This document shows, in pieces, positions 23,584 to 32,057 of a stretch of 37,249 nucleotides of DNA (the stretch's first letter is position 1; every line of letters begins with the position of its first letter). Source of the DNA: Micromonospora sp. MH99 (GTDB lineage: Bacteria > Actinomycetota > Actinomycetes > Mycobacteriales > Micromonosporaceae); assembly GCF_021442385.1 (NCBI RefSeq), contig NZ_MUZA01000063.1, positions 1 to 37,249 of the forward strand. The letters run 5' to 3'. The translations under genes and the position numbers were made by a program. The notes beneath the pieces were generated by a model that was not told the origin of the DNA, made no database searches, and saw only the letters and a program-made list of their open reading frames with translations.

Positions 23584-24495
23584 TCAGCCGACCAGGCGGT
23601 CACCAAGGACAGTTCGGGCATAGCGCACCACCCGCCCCTGCCGTACGCCAGCGATCAGGCCGTTGTCCCGCAGCGTGGTGAGGTGGTGCGACGCGGTCGC
23701 TGGCGCGAGACCCAGCATCGCGGCCAGCTCACCGGTGCTCAGCGGCGAGTCGAGCAGCGAGAGCGCCGCCGCCCGCGTAGCGCCGAGCAGGGCGCCCAGC
23801 GCGGTGCTGGGCGGTGGCGAGTCCCACAGCCCGCCCAGCCCGGTGGGCGGATAGCAGAGGGCGGGGCCGGCGTCGCCCTCCATGATCGCGTGCACCGTCG
23901 GTCCGGAGAACGAGGTTGGCAGCAGCGTCCACGGGCGGCCGTCCAGACCGGCCGGCCGGGTCGTGCCGACGGCGACCCGCAGCGCCGCGCCGTCCCACCT
24001 GATCAACGGGTGCAGCTCGCGGAGCAGGGTCCGCCCACCCTGCTCCGCGGCGAGCAGCGCCCGCCGCCGGATGTCCGCCAGAGCGAGCGCCCGCAGCCGG
24101 GGCCAGTCCGGTGCGATCAGCAGGGTGAAGTACCGGTGGAGCTGCGCGACCAGCTCGTCCGGGGGCAGCCGGGGTGCGCCGGCCCGGTCCAGTTGCCGGC
24201 GCACCAGGGACGGGTCGGTGCCGGCGACCGCCCGCAGCTCGGCGGTCAGGTTCGGTGCCACGCCGATCGGGGTGAGGAAGTCCGGCACGTAACCGTTGGA
24301 CGGTGTGAGCACCGCCAGCAGCGGCTCCAGGCCGGCGTCCGGCAGCAGCCGCTGCGCGCGTTCCCGCCACGGGCGGTGCATCCAGTACTTCGCCGGCTTG
24401 CGCAACGCCCAGGAGCTGGCCACCAGCTCGGCCAGCGGCGAGTGCGCGAACCGAACCCGGCTCAGGTCGTCGGGCGAGAACCGAACCTCGATCAC
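23584..24495 (-). CDS. DUF5937 / ArsR-like winged-helix transcriptional regulator
   Basis: This 303-residue protein has an N-terminal ~200-residue domain beginning MIEVRFSPDDLSRVRFAHSP, typical as remembered of DUF5937. The C-terminal ArsR-type winged helix (about 232-300) contains LSTGELAAMLGLAPATASHH and LIAGVRQGRVVRYART. It is probably a repressor; the ligand is unknown. GTG 24495 is chosen because the family starts at this point and the upstream frame runs antisense to the aldo/keto reductase. A perfect dyad at 24503-24518 lies immediately upstream, suggesting autoregulation and control of the divergent reductase. Confidence 0.85.
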   Translation of the reverse strand: MIEVRFSPDDLSRVRFAHSPLAELVASSWALRKPAKYWMHRPWRERAQRLLPDAGLEPLLAVLTPSNGYVPDFLTPIGVAPNLTAELRAVAGTDPSLVRRQLDRAGAPRLPPDELVAQLHRYFTLLIAPDWPRLRALALADIRRRALLAAEQGGRTLLRELHPLIRWDGAALRVAVGTTRPAGLDGRPWTLLPTSFSGPTVHAIMEGDAGPALCYPPTGLGGLWDSPPPSTALGALLGATRAAALSLLDSPLSTGELAAMLGLAPATASHHLTTLRDNGLIAGVRQGRVVRYARTVLGDRLVG

Positions 24496-24502
24496 CCACG
24501 GA

Positions 24503-24518
24503 TTCGACCACGGTCGAA
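24503..24518. promoter_or_regulatory. Operator dyad between DUF5937 regulator and aldo/keto reductase
   Basis: TTCGACC-AC-GGTCGAA is a perfect inverted repeat 8 nt upstream of the regulator's start codon and 41 nt from the divergent reductase start. An overlapping dyad CGAAC-G-GTTCG follows at 24515-24525. This is a likely binding site of the winged-helix protein. Confidence 0.7.
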
Positions 24519-24558
24519 CGGTTCGGCGACAGGGCGGGGCGACCCGAGGATCCCCGGT

Positions 24559-25584
24559 ATGGAGTACAGGCAACTGGGCCGGTCGGGCCTGCGCGTCAGC
24601 GCGGTCGCGTACGGCAACTGGGTCACCCACGGCAACCAGCTCGACGACGACGCGGCGGCCGGGTGCGTGGCCGCCGCCCTGGACGCGGGCGTCACCACGT
24701 TCGACACCGCCGACCGGTACGCACAGGGACGAGCCGAGGAGGCGTTGGGCAAGGCGCTGCGTGGCGTCCGACGCAGCTCGATCGAGCTGTGCACGAAGGT
24801 GTGCCTGCCGGTTGGGCCGGGGGCCAACGACGCCGGGCTGTCCCGCAAGCACATCATCGAGGGCTGCCACGCCTCGCTGAGCCGGCTGGGCACCGACTAC
24901 GTCGACCTCTATCAGGCGCATCGGTACGACGACAGCGTGCCGTTGGAGGAGACGATGCTCGCCTTCGCCGACCTGGTCCGCCAGGGCAAGGTGCTCTACG
25001 TCGGCGTCTCCGAGTGGACCGCACCGCAGTTGCGGGCGGGTCAGCGGCTCGCCGCCGAGCTGCACATCCCGTTCGTCGCGAACCAGCCGCAGTACTCGAT
25101 GCTGTGGCGGGTGGTGGAGGCCGAGGTGTCGCCCGCCTGCGCCGACCTCGGCCTGGGTCAGCTCGCCTGGGCGCCACTCGCGATGGGCGTGCTGACCGGT
25201 CGGTATGAACCCGGCCGGCGTCCGCCCGCCGGATCCCGGGCCACCGACGGCTTCGGGGGCTCGTTCGTCGCCCGCTACTCGGCGGATCTGCTGCTCTCCC
25301 GGGTACGCCAGCTCCGACCCGTCGCCGAGGCGGCCGGCTGCACGATGGCCCAGTTGGCGGTGGCGTGGGTGCTGGCCCGTCCGACCGTGGCGAGCGCGAT
25401 CGTCGGCGCGTCCCGGCCCGAGCAGCTCGCCGAGACGGCCAAGGGCGCCACGGTACGGCTCGACGACGAGCTGCTGGCCCGCATCGACGCCGTGCTCGAC
25501 GAACTCGTGGAGCGTGATCCGGCGAAGACCGCTCGGCCGAACGACGTGATGCCCGCATGGCGCCCACCGCCTCCCGCCGGCTGA
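24559..25584 (+). CDS. Aldo/keto reductase (Kv-beta/YghZ-like)
   Basis: This 341-residue AKR has the catalytic tetrad Asp49, Tyr54, Lys80 and His121 (FDTADRYAQ, LCTKV, LYQAHRYDD). LRVSAVAYGNWVTHG near the N-terminus and QYSMLWRVVEAEVSPAC resemble the potassium-channel beta-subunit/YghZ branch. It likely reduces aldehydes with NADPH. A GAGGA ribosome-binding site precedes ATG 24559. It is divergent from a DUF5937-type repressor with a dyad in between. It is not a close copy of the AKR at 11264; both share only family features. The membrane glycosyltransferase starts 36 nt downstream and may be co-transcribed. Confidence 0.92.
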   Translation: MEYRQLGRSGLRVSAVAYGNWVTHGNQLDDDAAAGCVAAALDAGVTTFDTADRYAQGRAEEALGKALRGVRRSSIELCTKVCLPVGPGANDAGLSRKHIIEGCHASLSRLGTDYVDLYQAHRYDDSVPLEETMLAFADLVRQGKVLYVGVSEWTAPQLRAGQRLAAELHIPFVANQPQYSMLWRVVEAEVSPACADLGLGQLAWAPLAMGVLTGRYEPGRRPPAGSRATDGFGGSFVARYSADLLLSRVRQLRPVAEAAGCTMAQLAVAWVLARPTVASAIVGASRPEQLAETAKGATVRLDDELLARIDAVLDELVERDPAKTARPNDVMPAWRPPPPAG

Positions 25585-25620
25585 CGCCCACGCAGGGAGT
25601 GGTCGTGGCAGGCTCGGACC

Positions 25621-27162
25621 GTGGGGCAATTGTCCGAGAGGTCGGCCGGGGCGGCGTGGGAGCGCCTGCGTCGTCTGCCGGTCTGGCTCGCCCCGGCGCT
25701 GCTCACCCTGGCGGTGACGGTGACCGGGCTGGGCTCCGCCCAGCTCTGGCGCGACGAGCTGGCGACGTGGAGCGCGGCCACCCGCTCGCCCGGCGACCTG
25801 GTCCGGCTGGCCGGCACCATCGACGCCGCCACCGGGCCGTACTACCTGCTGATGCACGTCTGGACCACTGTCGTCGGCGACTCCACCATCGCCCTGCGGA
25901 TACCGGCCGTGGTGGCGATGACAGTGGCCGCCGGGCTGCTCGCCGTGCTCGGCGCGCGGCTGGTCGACAGGCGTGCCGGCCTCTTCGCCGGGCTGCTGTT
26001 CGCGGTGCTCCCCGGCACCTCGCGCTACGGGCAGGAGGCCCGCCCGTACGCGCTGGCGACCATGATCGCGGTGCTCGCCACAGTGCTGTTGGTGACCGCG
26101 CTGCGCCGACCGAGTTGGGCCCGGTGGGCCGGTTACGCGGTCGCCGTCGCCGCTCTCGGGCTCATCCACCTGATCGCGCTCACCCTGCTCGCCGCCCACG
26201 CGCTGGTCGTCCTCATCGCCTGGTGGCGCGGCCCCGCCGAGGCCGGCGTCGCCACCTGGGACCATCCCACCGCCGGCCGGGACCAACCCGCCGCCGGGCG
26301 GGACCGTCCCGCCGGCGAGCGGGACCGGCGGGTGTGGCGATGGCTGGTCGCCGTGCTACCGGCCGCGCTGCTGGCCGGTCCGCTGCTGCTCAAGGCCCGG
26401 ACCCAGCAGTCCCGGCAGTTGAACTGGGTCCACCTGGCCCGGCTGGACGACCTGACCGCGCTGCCGGGCGGCGTGGCCCAGAGCAGCGTGGTGGGCGGTC
26501 TGCTGGTCGGGGTCGCCGCGTTGGGCGCGGCCCGGCTCGGGCGGCGCGCTCTGCTGCCACTGAGCGCGGTGCTGCTGCCCGTGCTGCTGCTCTTCGCCGC
26601 CGGCACGGTCGTACCCCTGTGGGTTCCCCGGTACCTGGTCTTCGTGGTGCCGTTCGCGTGTCTGCTGGCCGGCGCGGCGCTGGCCGCCGTGACCGCACCG
26701 GCCGCGGTCGTCGTGGTGGTGCTGGCCGCGCTGCTCGGCCTGCCCGACCAGACCGCGCTGCGCCGGACCCACGAGTGGCCGCGCAGCGCGCCGGTGGACT
26801 ACGCGGGGGCCGCACGGGTGATCGCCGACGGCCAACGCCCGGGGGACGCGGTGGTCTACTCGCCCCGGCACAGCTGGCTCTTCCTGGATCTCGGCATCGA
26901 CTACCACCTCCACGACCCACCACGCGACGTGCTGGTCACCGAGGACGAGGTGCGCCGGGGCGACCTGTGGGCGGCCGAGTGCCCCCAGCCGGCGCAGTGT
27001 CTGGCCGGTACGACGCGGGTGTGGCTCGTCGTCGCCGGCCGGCACGCCGAGCCGCTGGCCGCCGTGCCCGGCGCCAAGGGCGACGCGCTCCGCACCGACT
27101 TCACCGTCACGCAGGTCTGGCAACGCCCCGGCCTGACCGTCGCGCTGTTGACCGGCCGCTGA
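25621..27162 (+). CDS. GT-C-type membrane glycosyltransferase (GT39/ArnT-like)
   Basis: The 513-residue polytopic protein has roughly ten hydrophobic helices and a soluble C-terminal domain of about 130 residues (from TALRRTHEWPRS). The first extracytoplasmic loop has LWRDELATW with Asp45-Glu46, the acidic pair characteristic of GT-C enzymes that use lipid-phosphate sugars. It should transfer a sugar to a protein or glycolipid outside the membrane; donor and acceptor are unknown. The charged loop at residues 204-240 contains three heptapeptide repeats (PTAGRDQ, PAAGRDR, PAGERDR). GTG 25621 is used; no strong ribosome-binding site is visible, so the start is moderately certain. Confidence 0.83.
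   Translation: MGQLSERSAGAAWERLRRLPVWLAPALLTLAVTVTGLGSAQLWRDELATWSAATRSPGDLVRLAGTIDAATGPYYLLMHVWTTVVGDSTIALRIPAVVAMTVAAGLLAVLGARLVDRRAGLFAGLLFAVLPGTSRYGQEARPYALATMIAVLATVLLVTALRRPSWARWAGYAVAVAALGLIHLIALTLLAAHALVVLIAWWRGPAEAGVATWDHPTAGRDQPAAGRDRPAGERDRRVWRWLVAVLPAALLAGPLLLKARTQQSRQLNWVHLARLDDLTALPGGVAQSSVVGGLLVGVAALGAARLGRRALLPLSAVLLPVLLLFAAGTVVPLWVPRYLVFVVPFACLLAGAALAAVTAPAAVVVVVLAALLGLPDQTALRRTHEWPRSAPVDYAGAARVIADGQRPGDAVVYSPRHSWLFLDLGIDYHLHDPPRDVLVTEDEVRRGDLWAAECPQPAQCLAGTTRVWLVVAGRHAEPLAAVPGAKGDALRTDFTVTQVWQRPGLTVALLTGR
26266..26328 (+). repeat. Three 21-bp in-frame repeats in the glycosyltransferase gene
   Basis: Three consecutive 21-nt units encode PTAGRDQ, PAAGRDR and PAGERDR in a cytosolic loop. 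The units differ at a few bases and keep the reading frame, as expected for an expanded low-complexity linker. Confidence 0.75.
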
Positions 27163-27240
27163 GCGATCGGTCAACGGCCGGACCGCGTCGGTCGTCGGTC
27201 TGATCGCCCACCAGGCGAGGCCGGCCCGCGGTGAAAAGAC

Positions 27241-27278
27241 TGATGCCTGTGAGTCATCTAGATGACTCACAGGCATCA
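27241..27278. repeat. Perfect 38-bp palindrome (possible terminator)
   Basis: TGATGCCTGTGAGTCATCT (27241-27259) is followed directly by its exact reverse complement (27260-27278). It is about half AT in a ~72% GC background and lies between the convergent ends of the glycosyltransferase and pdtaS. On the minus strand it is followed by GTCTTTTC, a short T-run, so it can terminate pdtaS transcripts. The rest of the 27163-27330 gap shows nothing else. Confidence 0.9.
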
Positions 27279-27330
27279 CGCTCATTCGGCCAGCCGCACC
27301 CATCTGCGACAACACCGAACGGACGGCGGC

Positions 27331-28923
27331 TCAGCCCTGTGAGCGGCCGTCCGGGGCGTTGCGGGCCAGTGGGACGACGAGCAGCGCCTCGGTGCCGCCC
27401 TTGGCGCCCGCGCGCAGCTCGATGGTGCCGCGCAGCTCGCCGGTGACCAGTGCCCGCACGATCTGGAGACCGAGTCGGCTGCCGCGTTCGGCGTCGAATT
27501 CGGGGGGCAGGCCGCGCCCGTTGTCGGTCACCGAGACGTGCAGCATCTTGCGGAACCGGTGCGCCGAGACCACCACCTCCGGCCGCGCCGACGGATCGCC
27601 CTCGGCGACGACGGCCGGCACCACGCCCGAGATCGGCGGTACGGGCACGTCGTCCGACTCGTCGGCCGGCGGGAAGCCGTGTTCGACGGCGTTGAGCAGC
27701 AACTCATTGAGGACCATCACCAGCGACGTGGCGATCTCCGCGGGCAGTACGCCGAAGCTGCCCTTACGGCGCATGCCGACGCTCACCTCGGTCGCCGCGA
27801 CCTCGGTCGCCGCGCTGGCGACCCGGTCGACGATGCCGTCGAACTCGACCGCCTCGTCACTGGACATCGAGAGCGTCTCGTGCACGAGAGCGATCGAGGC
27901 GACCCGGCGGACGGACTCCTCCAGGGCGACCCGGGCCTCCGGCATGGCCACCCGGCGGGCCTGCAACCGCAGCAGCGCGGCCACCGTCTGGAGGTTGTTC
28001 TTCACCCGGTGATGGATCTCCCGGATGGTGGCGTCCTTGGTGATCAGTGCCCGGTCCCGACGACGGACCTCGGTGATGTCGCGCACCAGCACCAGCGCGC
28101 CGATCGGCACACCGGCGGGCATCAGCGGCAGGGCCCGGGTGAGCATCGTGGCCCCGCGGGCGTCGATCTCCCGCCGGGGCGGCGCCTCGCCGCGCAACGC
28201 CGCCAGGATGCCGTTCGCCGCCTCGGTGCCGTCCAGCGGGTCGCCCGCCAGCCGGCGGTGCAGCGCGGCCAGGTCCTCCCCCACCAGGTGGGAGGCGTAG
28301 CCCAACCGGCGGTACGCGGACTGCGCGTTCGGGCTCGCGTAGGTGACCTTGCCACCGGCGTCCAGCCGGACCAGGCCGTCGCCGACGCGGGGGGCGGAGG
28401 TGGTCTCGCCCGGGTGCCGGGGTGGCGGAAAGGTGCCGTCGGCGATCATCTGGGCGAGGTCGTCGGCGGTGGTCAGGTAGTTGAGTTCCAGCTGACTGGG
28501 CGTCCGCGCGGTGGAGAGGTTGGTGTCTCGGCCGACCACAGCGATCACCTCGCCGGCCTCACCGTCGGCGGTGCGCAGCCGGACCGGGATCGCCTCGTGC
28601 CGGGCCGGCACGTCGCCGTACCAGACCGGGTCGCCCTCGCGCCAGATCCGCCCCTGGGAGTAGGCGACCCCCAGGTGGGCCACCTCCGAGCCGCCGATGA
28701 TCCGGCCCACCTGGTCGTCCTGGTACGCGGTGGGCGCGGTCGTCGGGCGGACCTGGGCGACACAGAGGAACGTGCCCTCGGCGTCGACCGGCACCCAGAG
28801 CAGCAGATCGGCGAAGGACAGATCGGAGAGCAGCTGCCAGTCACCGGCGATCCGGTGCAGGTGGTCGATGTCGGCCGGACGGAGACGGGTGTGCTCCTCG
28901 GCGAGGTCGCGCAGCGTGGACAC
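27331..28923 (-). CDS. pdtaS: Sensor histidine kinase of PdtaS type
   Basis: The 530-residue soluble kinase has an N-terminal GAF domain (about 10-160) and a PAS domain (about 178-285). These are followed by a HisKA_2 dimerisation domain with IREIHHRVKNNLQTVAALLR (phospho-acceptor His304/305) and a HATPase domain with MVLNELLLNAVEHGF, DNGRGLPPEF and GSRLGLQIV. There are no transmembrane helices. In M. tuberculosis PdtaS phosphorylates PdtaR, an RNA-binding ANTAR anti-terminator, and is encoded beside whiB1; here whiB1 lies 7.5 kb away. No pdtaR is in the window. The start is GTG 28923. The linker at about 425-465 is longer and more acidic/Pro-rich than I would expect. Confidence 0.93.
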   Translation of the reverse strand: MSTLRDLAEEHTRLRPADIDHLHRIAGDWQLLSDLSFADLLLWVPVDAEGTFLCVAQVRPTTAPTAYQDDQVGRIIGGSEVAHLGVAYSQGRIWREGDPVWYGDVPARHEAIPVRLRTADGEAGEVIAVVGRDTNLSTARTPSQLELNYLTTADDLAQMIADGTFPPPRHPGETTSAPRVGDGLVRLDAGGKVTYASPNAQSAYRRLGYASHLVGEDLAALHRRLAGDPLDGTEAANGILAALRGEAPPRREIDARGATMLTRALPLMPAGVPIGALVLVRDITEVRRRDRALITKDATIREIHHRVKNNLQTVAALLRLQARRVAMPEARVALEESVRRVASIALVHETLSMSSDEAVEFDGIVDRVASAATEVAATEVSVGMRRKGSFGVLPAEIATSLVMVLNELLLNAVEHGFPPADESDDVPVPPISGVVPAVVAEGDPSARPEVVVSAHRFRKMLHVSVTDNGRGLPPEFDAERGSRLGLQIVRALVTGELRGTIELRAGAKGGTEALLVVPLARNAPDGRSQG

Positions 28924-28953
28924 GGTGACCAGGGTGCCACGCCGCGCCGTGCC

Positions 28954-30006
28954 TCACATCGTCGCGGTGACCTTCTTCAGGCCACGCGGCGCGTCCGGGT
29001 CCTCACCACGGGTCAGTGCCAACGCCAACGCCAGGCGCTGCAACGGCAGGATGTCCAGCAGCGGTGCGTACCGCTCGTCGACCTCGGGGACGGCGAGCCG
29101 GGTGGCGCCCGGCACGTCGGCGGAGCCGACGACCACCACGTCGGCTCGGCGCTCGCCGAGGCGGGGCAGCACCTCGCCCATCGACCGGCCACCCGGACCG
29201 GAGCCGACGACGGCGAGCACCGGGACCTCCGGGTCGGTCATCGCGAGCGGGCCGTGCAGCAGGTCGGCGCCGGAGAAGGCGAGCGCCGGCAGGTACGAGG
29301 TCTCCATCAGCTTCAGCGCGGCCTCGCGGGCGGTCGGGTAGGCGTACCCGCGGCCGGTGGTGACCAGTTGGCGGGCGAAGCGGTAGCGCGGCGCGAGCTG
29401 GGCCGGGGTGTCGTCGGCGAGCGTCCTGGTGGCCAGGTCGGGCAGCGCGGCGAGCGCCTCCCGCTCGGCCGCCGGGAGCACCCCGTCGCCGGCCCGGATC
29501 CCCTCGACCAGCATGAGCAGGGCGAGCAGTTCGGCGGTGTACGTCTTCGTCGCCGCGACCGCCCGCTCGTGCCCGGCGGCGATGTCGATGCTCAACTCGG
29601 CAGTGCCGGCCAGCGGGGAGTCGGGGGCGTTGGTCACCGCGAGGGTGAGCGCGCCGGAGGACCGCGCGGCGCGCAGCACCTCGGCGAGGTCGGGTGAGCC
29701 GCCGCTCTGGCTGACCCCGACGACCAGCGCGTCGGACAGGTCGGGGTGGGCGCCGAACAGGGTGACCACGCTCGGCGAGGCGAGCCCGGCGGGCAGGCCG
29801 AGCCGGATCTCGGTCAGGTACGCCCCGTAGAGGGCGGCGTGGTCGGACGTGCCCCGGGCGGTGAAGACCACGTGTCGCGGTCGACGCTCGGCCACGACTG
29901 CGGCCACCCGGGCGATCGCCGCGGTGTTGGCGCTGTCGAGCAGGCGCGCGTAGCCGGCGGGCTGCTCGGCGATGTCGGCGGCCATTCCGGACCCTGCACG
30001 TGTCAC
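28954..30006 (-). CDS. SIS-domain sugar-phosphate isomerase/deaminase-like protein
   Basis: This 350-residue protein has two SIS domains as in the isomerase half of GlmS, without the glutaminase domain. ARGTSDHAALYGAYL and VGVSQSGGSPDLAEVLR form the sugar-phosphate site of the first, and AYPTAREAALKLMETSYLPALAFSGADLLHGPLAM lies in the second (it is written here only as AREAALKLMET to name the key part). The family handles glucosamine-6-phosphate or related amino-sugar phosphates. GTG 30006 is chosen because GGGGAG is 6 nt upstream. It is divergent from the TPR protein with a perfect dyad between them. It ends 30 nt before pdtaS and may be co-transcribed with it. Confidence 0.87.
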   Translation of the reverse strand: MTRAGSGMAADIAEQPAGYARLLDSANTAAIARVAAVVAERRPRHVVFTARGTSDHAALYGAYLTEIRLGLPAGLASPSVVTLFGAHPDLSDALVVGVSQSGGSPDLAEVLRAARSSGALTLAVTNAPDSPLAGTAELSIDIAAGHERAVAATKTYTAELLALLMLVEGIRAGDGVLPAAEREALAALPDLATRTLADDTPAQLAPRYRFARQLVTTGRGYAYPTAREAALKLMETSYLPALAFSGADLLHGPLAMTDPEVPVLAVVGSGPGGRSMGEVLPRLGERRADVVVVGSADVPGATRLAVPEVDERYAPLLDILPLQRLALALALTRGEDPDAPRGLKKVTATM

Positions 30007-30098
30007 GAAACACTCCCCTCGTGCGCGATTGCCGCGCGTTTCCTGCTCAGTCTTGCACGCAGAAGTCGACAGCAGCAATTATTCGAGCAGCAGTGCGC

Positions 30099-30118
30099 AG
30101 TTGATCACTTGATCAACT
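30099..30118. promoter_or_regulatory. Perfect operator dyad between SIS gene and TPR gene
   Basis: AGTTGATCA-CT-TGATCAACT is a perfect 20-bp inverted repeat in a 163-bp AT-richer divergent gap (30007-30169). CTGCTGCTCGAATAATTG on the minus strand next to it may hold the SIS-gene -10. The regulator is not encoded next to it. Confidence 0.7.
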
Positions 30119-30169
30119 CAACATCAACTACGCTGGCCCCGCTGTCTGCAGCTGCGACGAGAGGACACC

Positions 30170-31999
30170 GTGCCAGAGGGAAGGGACGAGCCCACGCTCT
30201 CCGCGACGGAGGAGCTGGCGCTGGCCCGGCTGGCACTGGACGAGGGAGACCTCCACCACGCCGCCGGCCACCTCGCCGGCGCGCTCGCGCGGGCGCCCAC
30301 CCTGCCCGAGGTGCACGAGACGCTGGCCCGCCTCGCCGCGGCCGACGGAGGAGGGCTCGACCTCTTCCCGATCAACCACCACACCTTCGTGGGCGCGGTC
30401 GTCGCCCGCGCCCACCTGCTGGCCGCCGCCGGCCGCCCCGCCGAAGGGCTGGAGCTGCTGGCCGCGGCGACCGGTCACGCGCCCGGCACCCAGTGGGCGG
30501 GCGTGCCGTGGGTGACCGCCTCCGAACTGGCCGAACGGCTGGAACCGGACCACATCGCCCGCGTCCTCATGCAGGTCTGCGCGGCGCTGACCGATCCGGT
30601 GCCGCGGGCCGGCCGGGACGCCCTCACGCCCTACCTCACGCTGGCCCGCAACGCCGCCACCGTGCACCCCGAGCACGGTCTCCTGCTGGGCGCGGCGTCC
30701 GCGCTGGCCCGGCGGCTCGGCGAGGTCGCGCTGGCGATCCGCTGGGCCAGCCGGGGCGTACGGTGCCAGCCGTCGAAGATGGGCGAGGTCTGGCTCGGGT
30801 ACGCGTACCGCAGCGCGGGCCGGACCCGCGACGCCCTCGCGGCGCTCGGTCGGGCCGTCGAACTGGACCCGGACGACCTGGCCATCTACGCCGACATCGC
30901 CGGCACCCTGGCCGAGATCGGCCGGCTCGACGAGGCGTTGGAGTGGACCGAGCGGGCGCTGGCCCGGGACCCGTCGTTCGACTGCGCGGTGCACACCGCC
31001 CACCGACTGCGGCACCTGCGCGACGGCGACCTGTCCCACCTGGTCGCGCTCGCCGACTTCATCCGTGACCACCCCGACGACAGCCACGAGCACGGCGATC
31101 TGGCCCAGTGCTGCCGGGGCCGGCCCTGGCTCGGGCAACTGACGCCGGCCGGCGGCCCCTTGGTCGACGCGCTCCGTCAGGCGGTCGCCGACGACGACAA
31201 CGGCATCGGCGGCGCCGTACGCCTCGCGGCGGCAGCCCCACCGAGCGCCCTGCGGACGGCGACGGCGGTGGCGCCCGGACTGCGGATCGAGGTCGCCGGG
31301 GTCGCGGAGCCGGACCCGCGCGAGCCTCGACGCCCGTCCGCGCAGCGGCTGTGGCACTTCGCGGAGAACGTGCCGACACCGGCGCTGCCGGCGCCCTCGG
31401 CGGTGGCTGTCGAACGGATCGGACAGGTCGCCCACCCGGCGTGGCCACACCCGCCGGCGGCCTACGACGCGGCGGTGGGCCTGGCCGGCCTCGACGTCGA
31501 CGACCTGCTCGGGCTGCTGGTGCACCCGCCCGCGGCGCCGGCGAGCGGGCTGGGACGACTGCTGGCCGCCCAGGATCCGTCGATCTGGGTCCGCGGGGTG
31601 CAGGTCTGGGCCTGTCTGGGGCTACTGCATCAGCGCACCGACGAGCCCTGGGCGGACTCGACCCGACGCCGGGTGCTGGTGGACCTGGTCTGGGGTGTGG
31701 AGGACTGGGTCACCGAAGCGGCGCTGTTCGCCCTGATCACCGCCGCCTGGGTGGACCCGGACGTGCGGCCGGACGTGGCCCGCGTGGTGGCGGAACGGTT
31801 GGCCGACGCGGCGGCGGTGGCCCAGGCCCGACCGGTGCCGATCGCGGTCTCACTGGCCCACCTCGCGCTGGCCGCCCCCGCCCTGGACCCGGACAGCGCG
31901 GCACTGGCCACCCGGATGATCGGCGAGCGCACCGTCCGGCTTCCCCGCCCCCGCAACCCGCTGCGCCGCCTCTGGCGACGGCTGACCCGTCGCTCCTGA
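30170..31999 (+). CDS. Tetratricopeptide-repeat protein with helical C-terminal domain
   Basis: This 609-residue cytosolic protein has TPR-like helical pairs at about residues 171-203, 204-236 (VWLGYAYRSAGRTRDALAAL) and 237-270 (AGTLAEIGRLDEALEWTERA), and weaker ones in the first 100 residues. After a Pro/Ala-rich middle (about 370-440), the C-terminal ~170 residues are Leu/Ala-rich helices reminiscent of HEAT-type repeats, ending in a basic tail (RPRNPLRRLWRRLTRRS). It is probably a scaffold for protein interactions; no enzyme motif is seen. GTG 30170 has a GAGAGGA site 5 nt upstream. It is divergent from the SIS protein and ends at a strong terminator. Confidence 0.82.
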   Translation: MPEGRDEPTLSATEELALARLALDEGDLHHAAGHLAGALARAPTLPEVHETLARLAAADGGGLDLFPINHHTFVGAVVARAHLLAAAGRPAEGLELLAAATGHAPGTQWAGVPWVTASELAERLEPDHIARVLMQVCAALTDPVPRAGRDALTPYLTLARNAATVHPEHGLLLGAASALARRLGEVALAIRWASRGVRCQPSKMGEVWLGYAYRSAGRTRDALAALGRAVELDPDDLAIYADIAGTLAEIGRLDEALEWTERALARDPSFDCAVHTAHRLRHLRDGDLSHLVALADFIRDHPDDSHEHGDLAQCCRGRPWLGQLTPAGGPLVDALRQAVADDDNGIGGAVRLAAAAPPSALRTATAVAPGLRIEVAGVAEPDPREPRRPSAQRLWHFAENVPTPALPAPSAVAVERIGQVAHPAWPHPPAAYDAAVGLAGLDVDDLLGLLVHPPAAPASGLGRLLAAQDPSIWVRGVQVWACLGLLHQRTDEPWADSTRRRVLVDLVWGVEDWVTEAALFALITAAWVDPDVRPDVARVVAERLADAAAVAQARPVPIAVSLAHLALAAPALDPDSAALATRMIGERTVRLPRPRNPLRRLWRRLTRRS

Positions 32000-32001
32000 C
32001 A

Positions 32002-32043
32002 CGCGCGCCGCGCCCTCCCCGTTCGGGGACGACGCGGCGCGCG
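32002..32043. terminator. Bidirectional nested-hairpin terminator
   Basis: An 11-bp outer stem (CGCGCGCCGCG at 32002-32012 with 32033-32043) encloses an inner CCCC-GTTC-GGGG stem. It lies between the convergent ends of the TPR gene and the MFS exporter. Confidence 0.85.
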
Positions 32044-32057
32044 GGTGCCGGGATGGC

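Noticed and set aside
21474..23681. 735-residue plus-strand open frame across the sulfite reductase gene
   Set aside because: It is antisense to sirA, whose cluster and siroheme motifs are complete; the plus-strand product has no recognisable motif.
24496..26286. Upstream extension of the DUF5937 regulator frame to about 900 residues
   Set aside because: The extra part is antisense to the aldo/keto reductase and glycosyltransferase, low-complexity, and unrelated to the regulator family.
27163..27330. Small RNA or tRNA in the gap around the palindrome
   Set aside because: No cloverleaf, T-loop or promoter signal was found; only the palindrome stands out.
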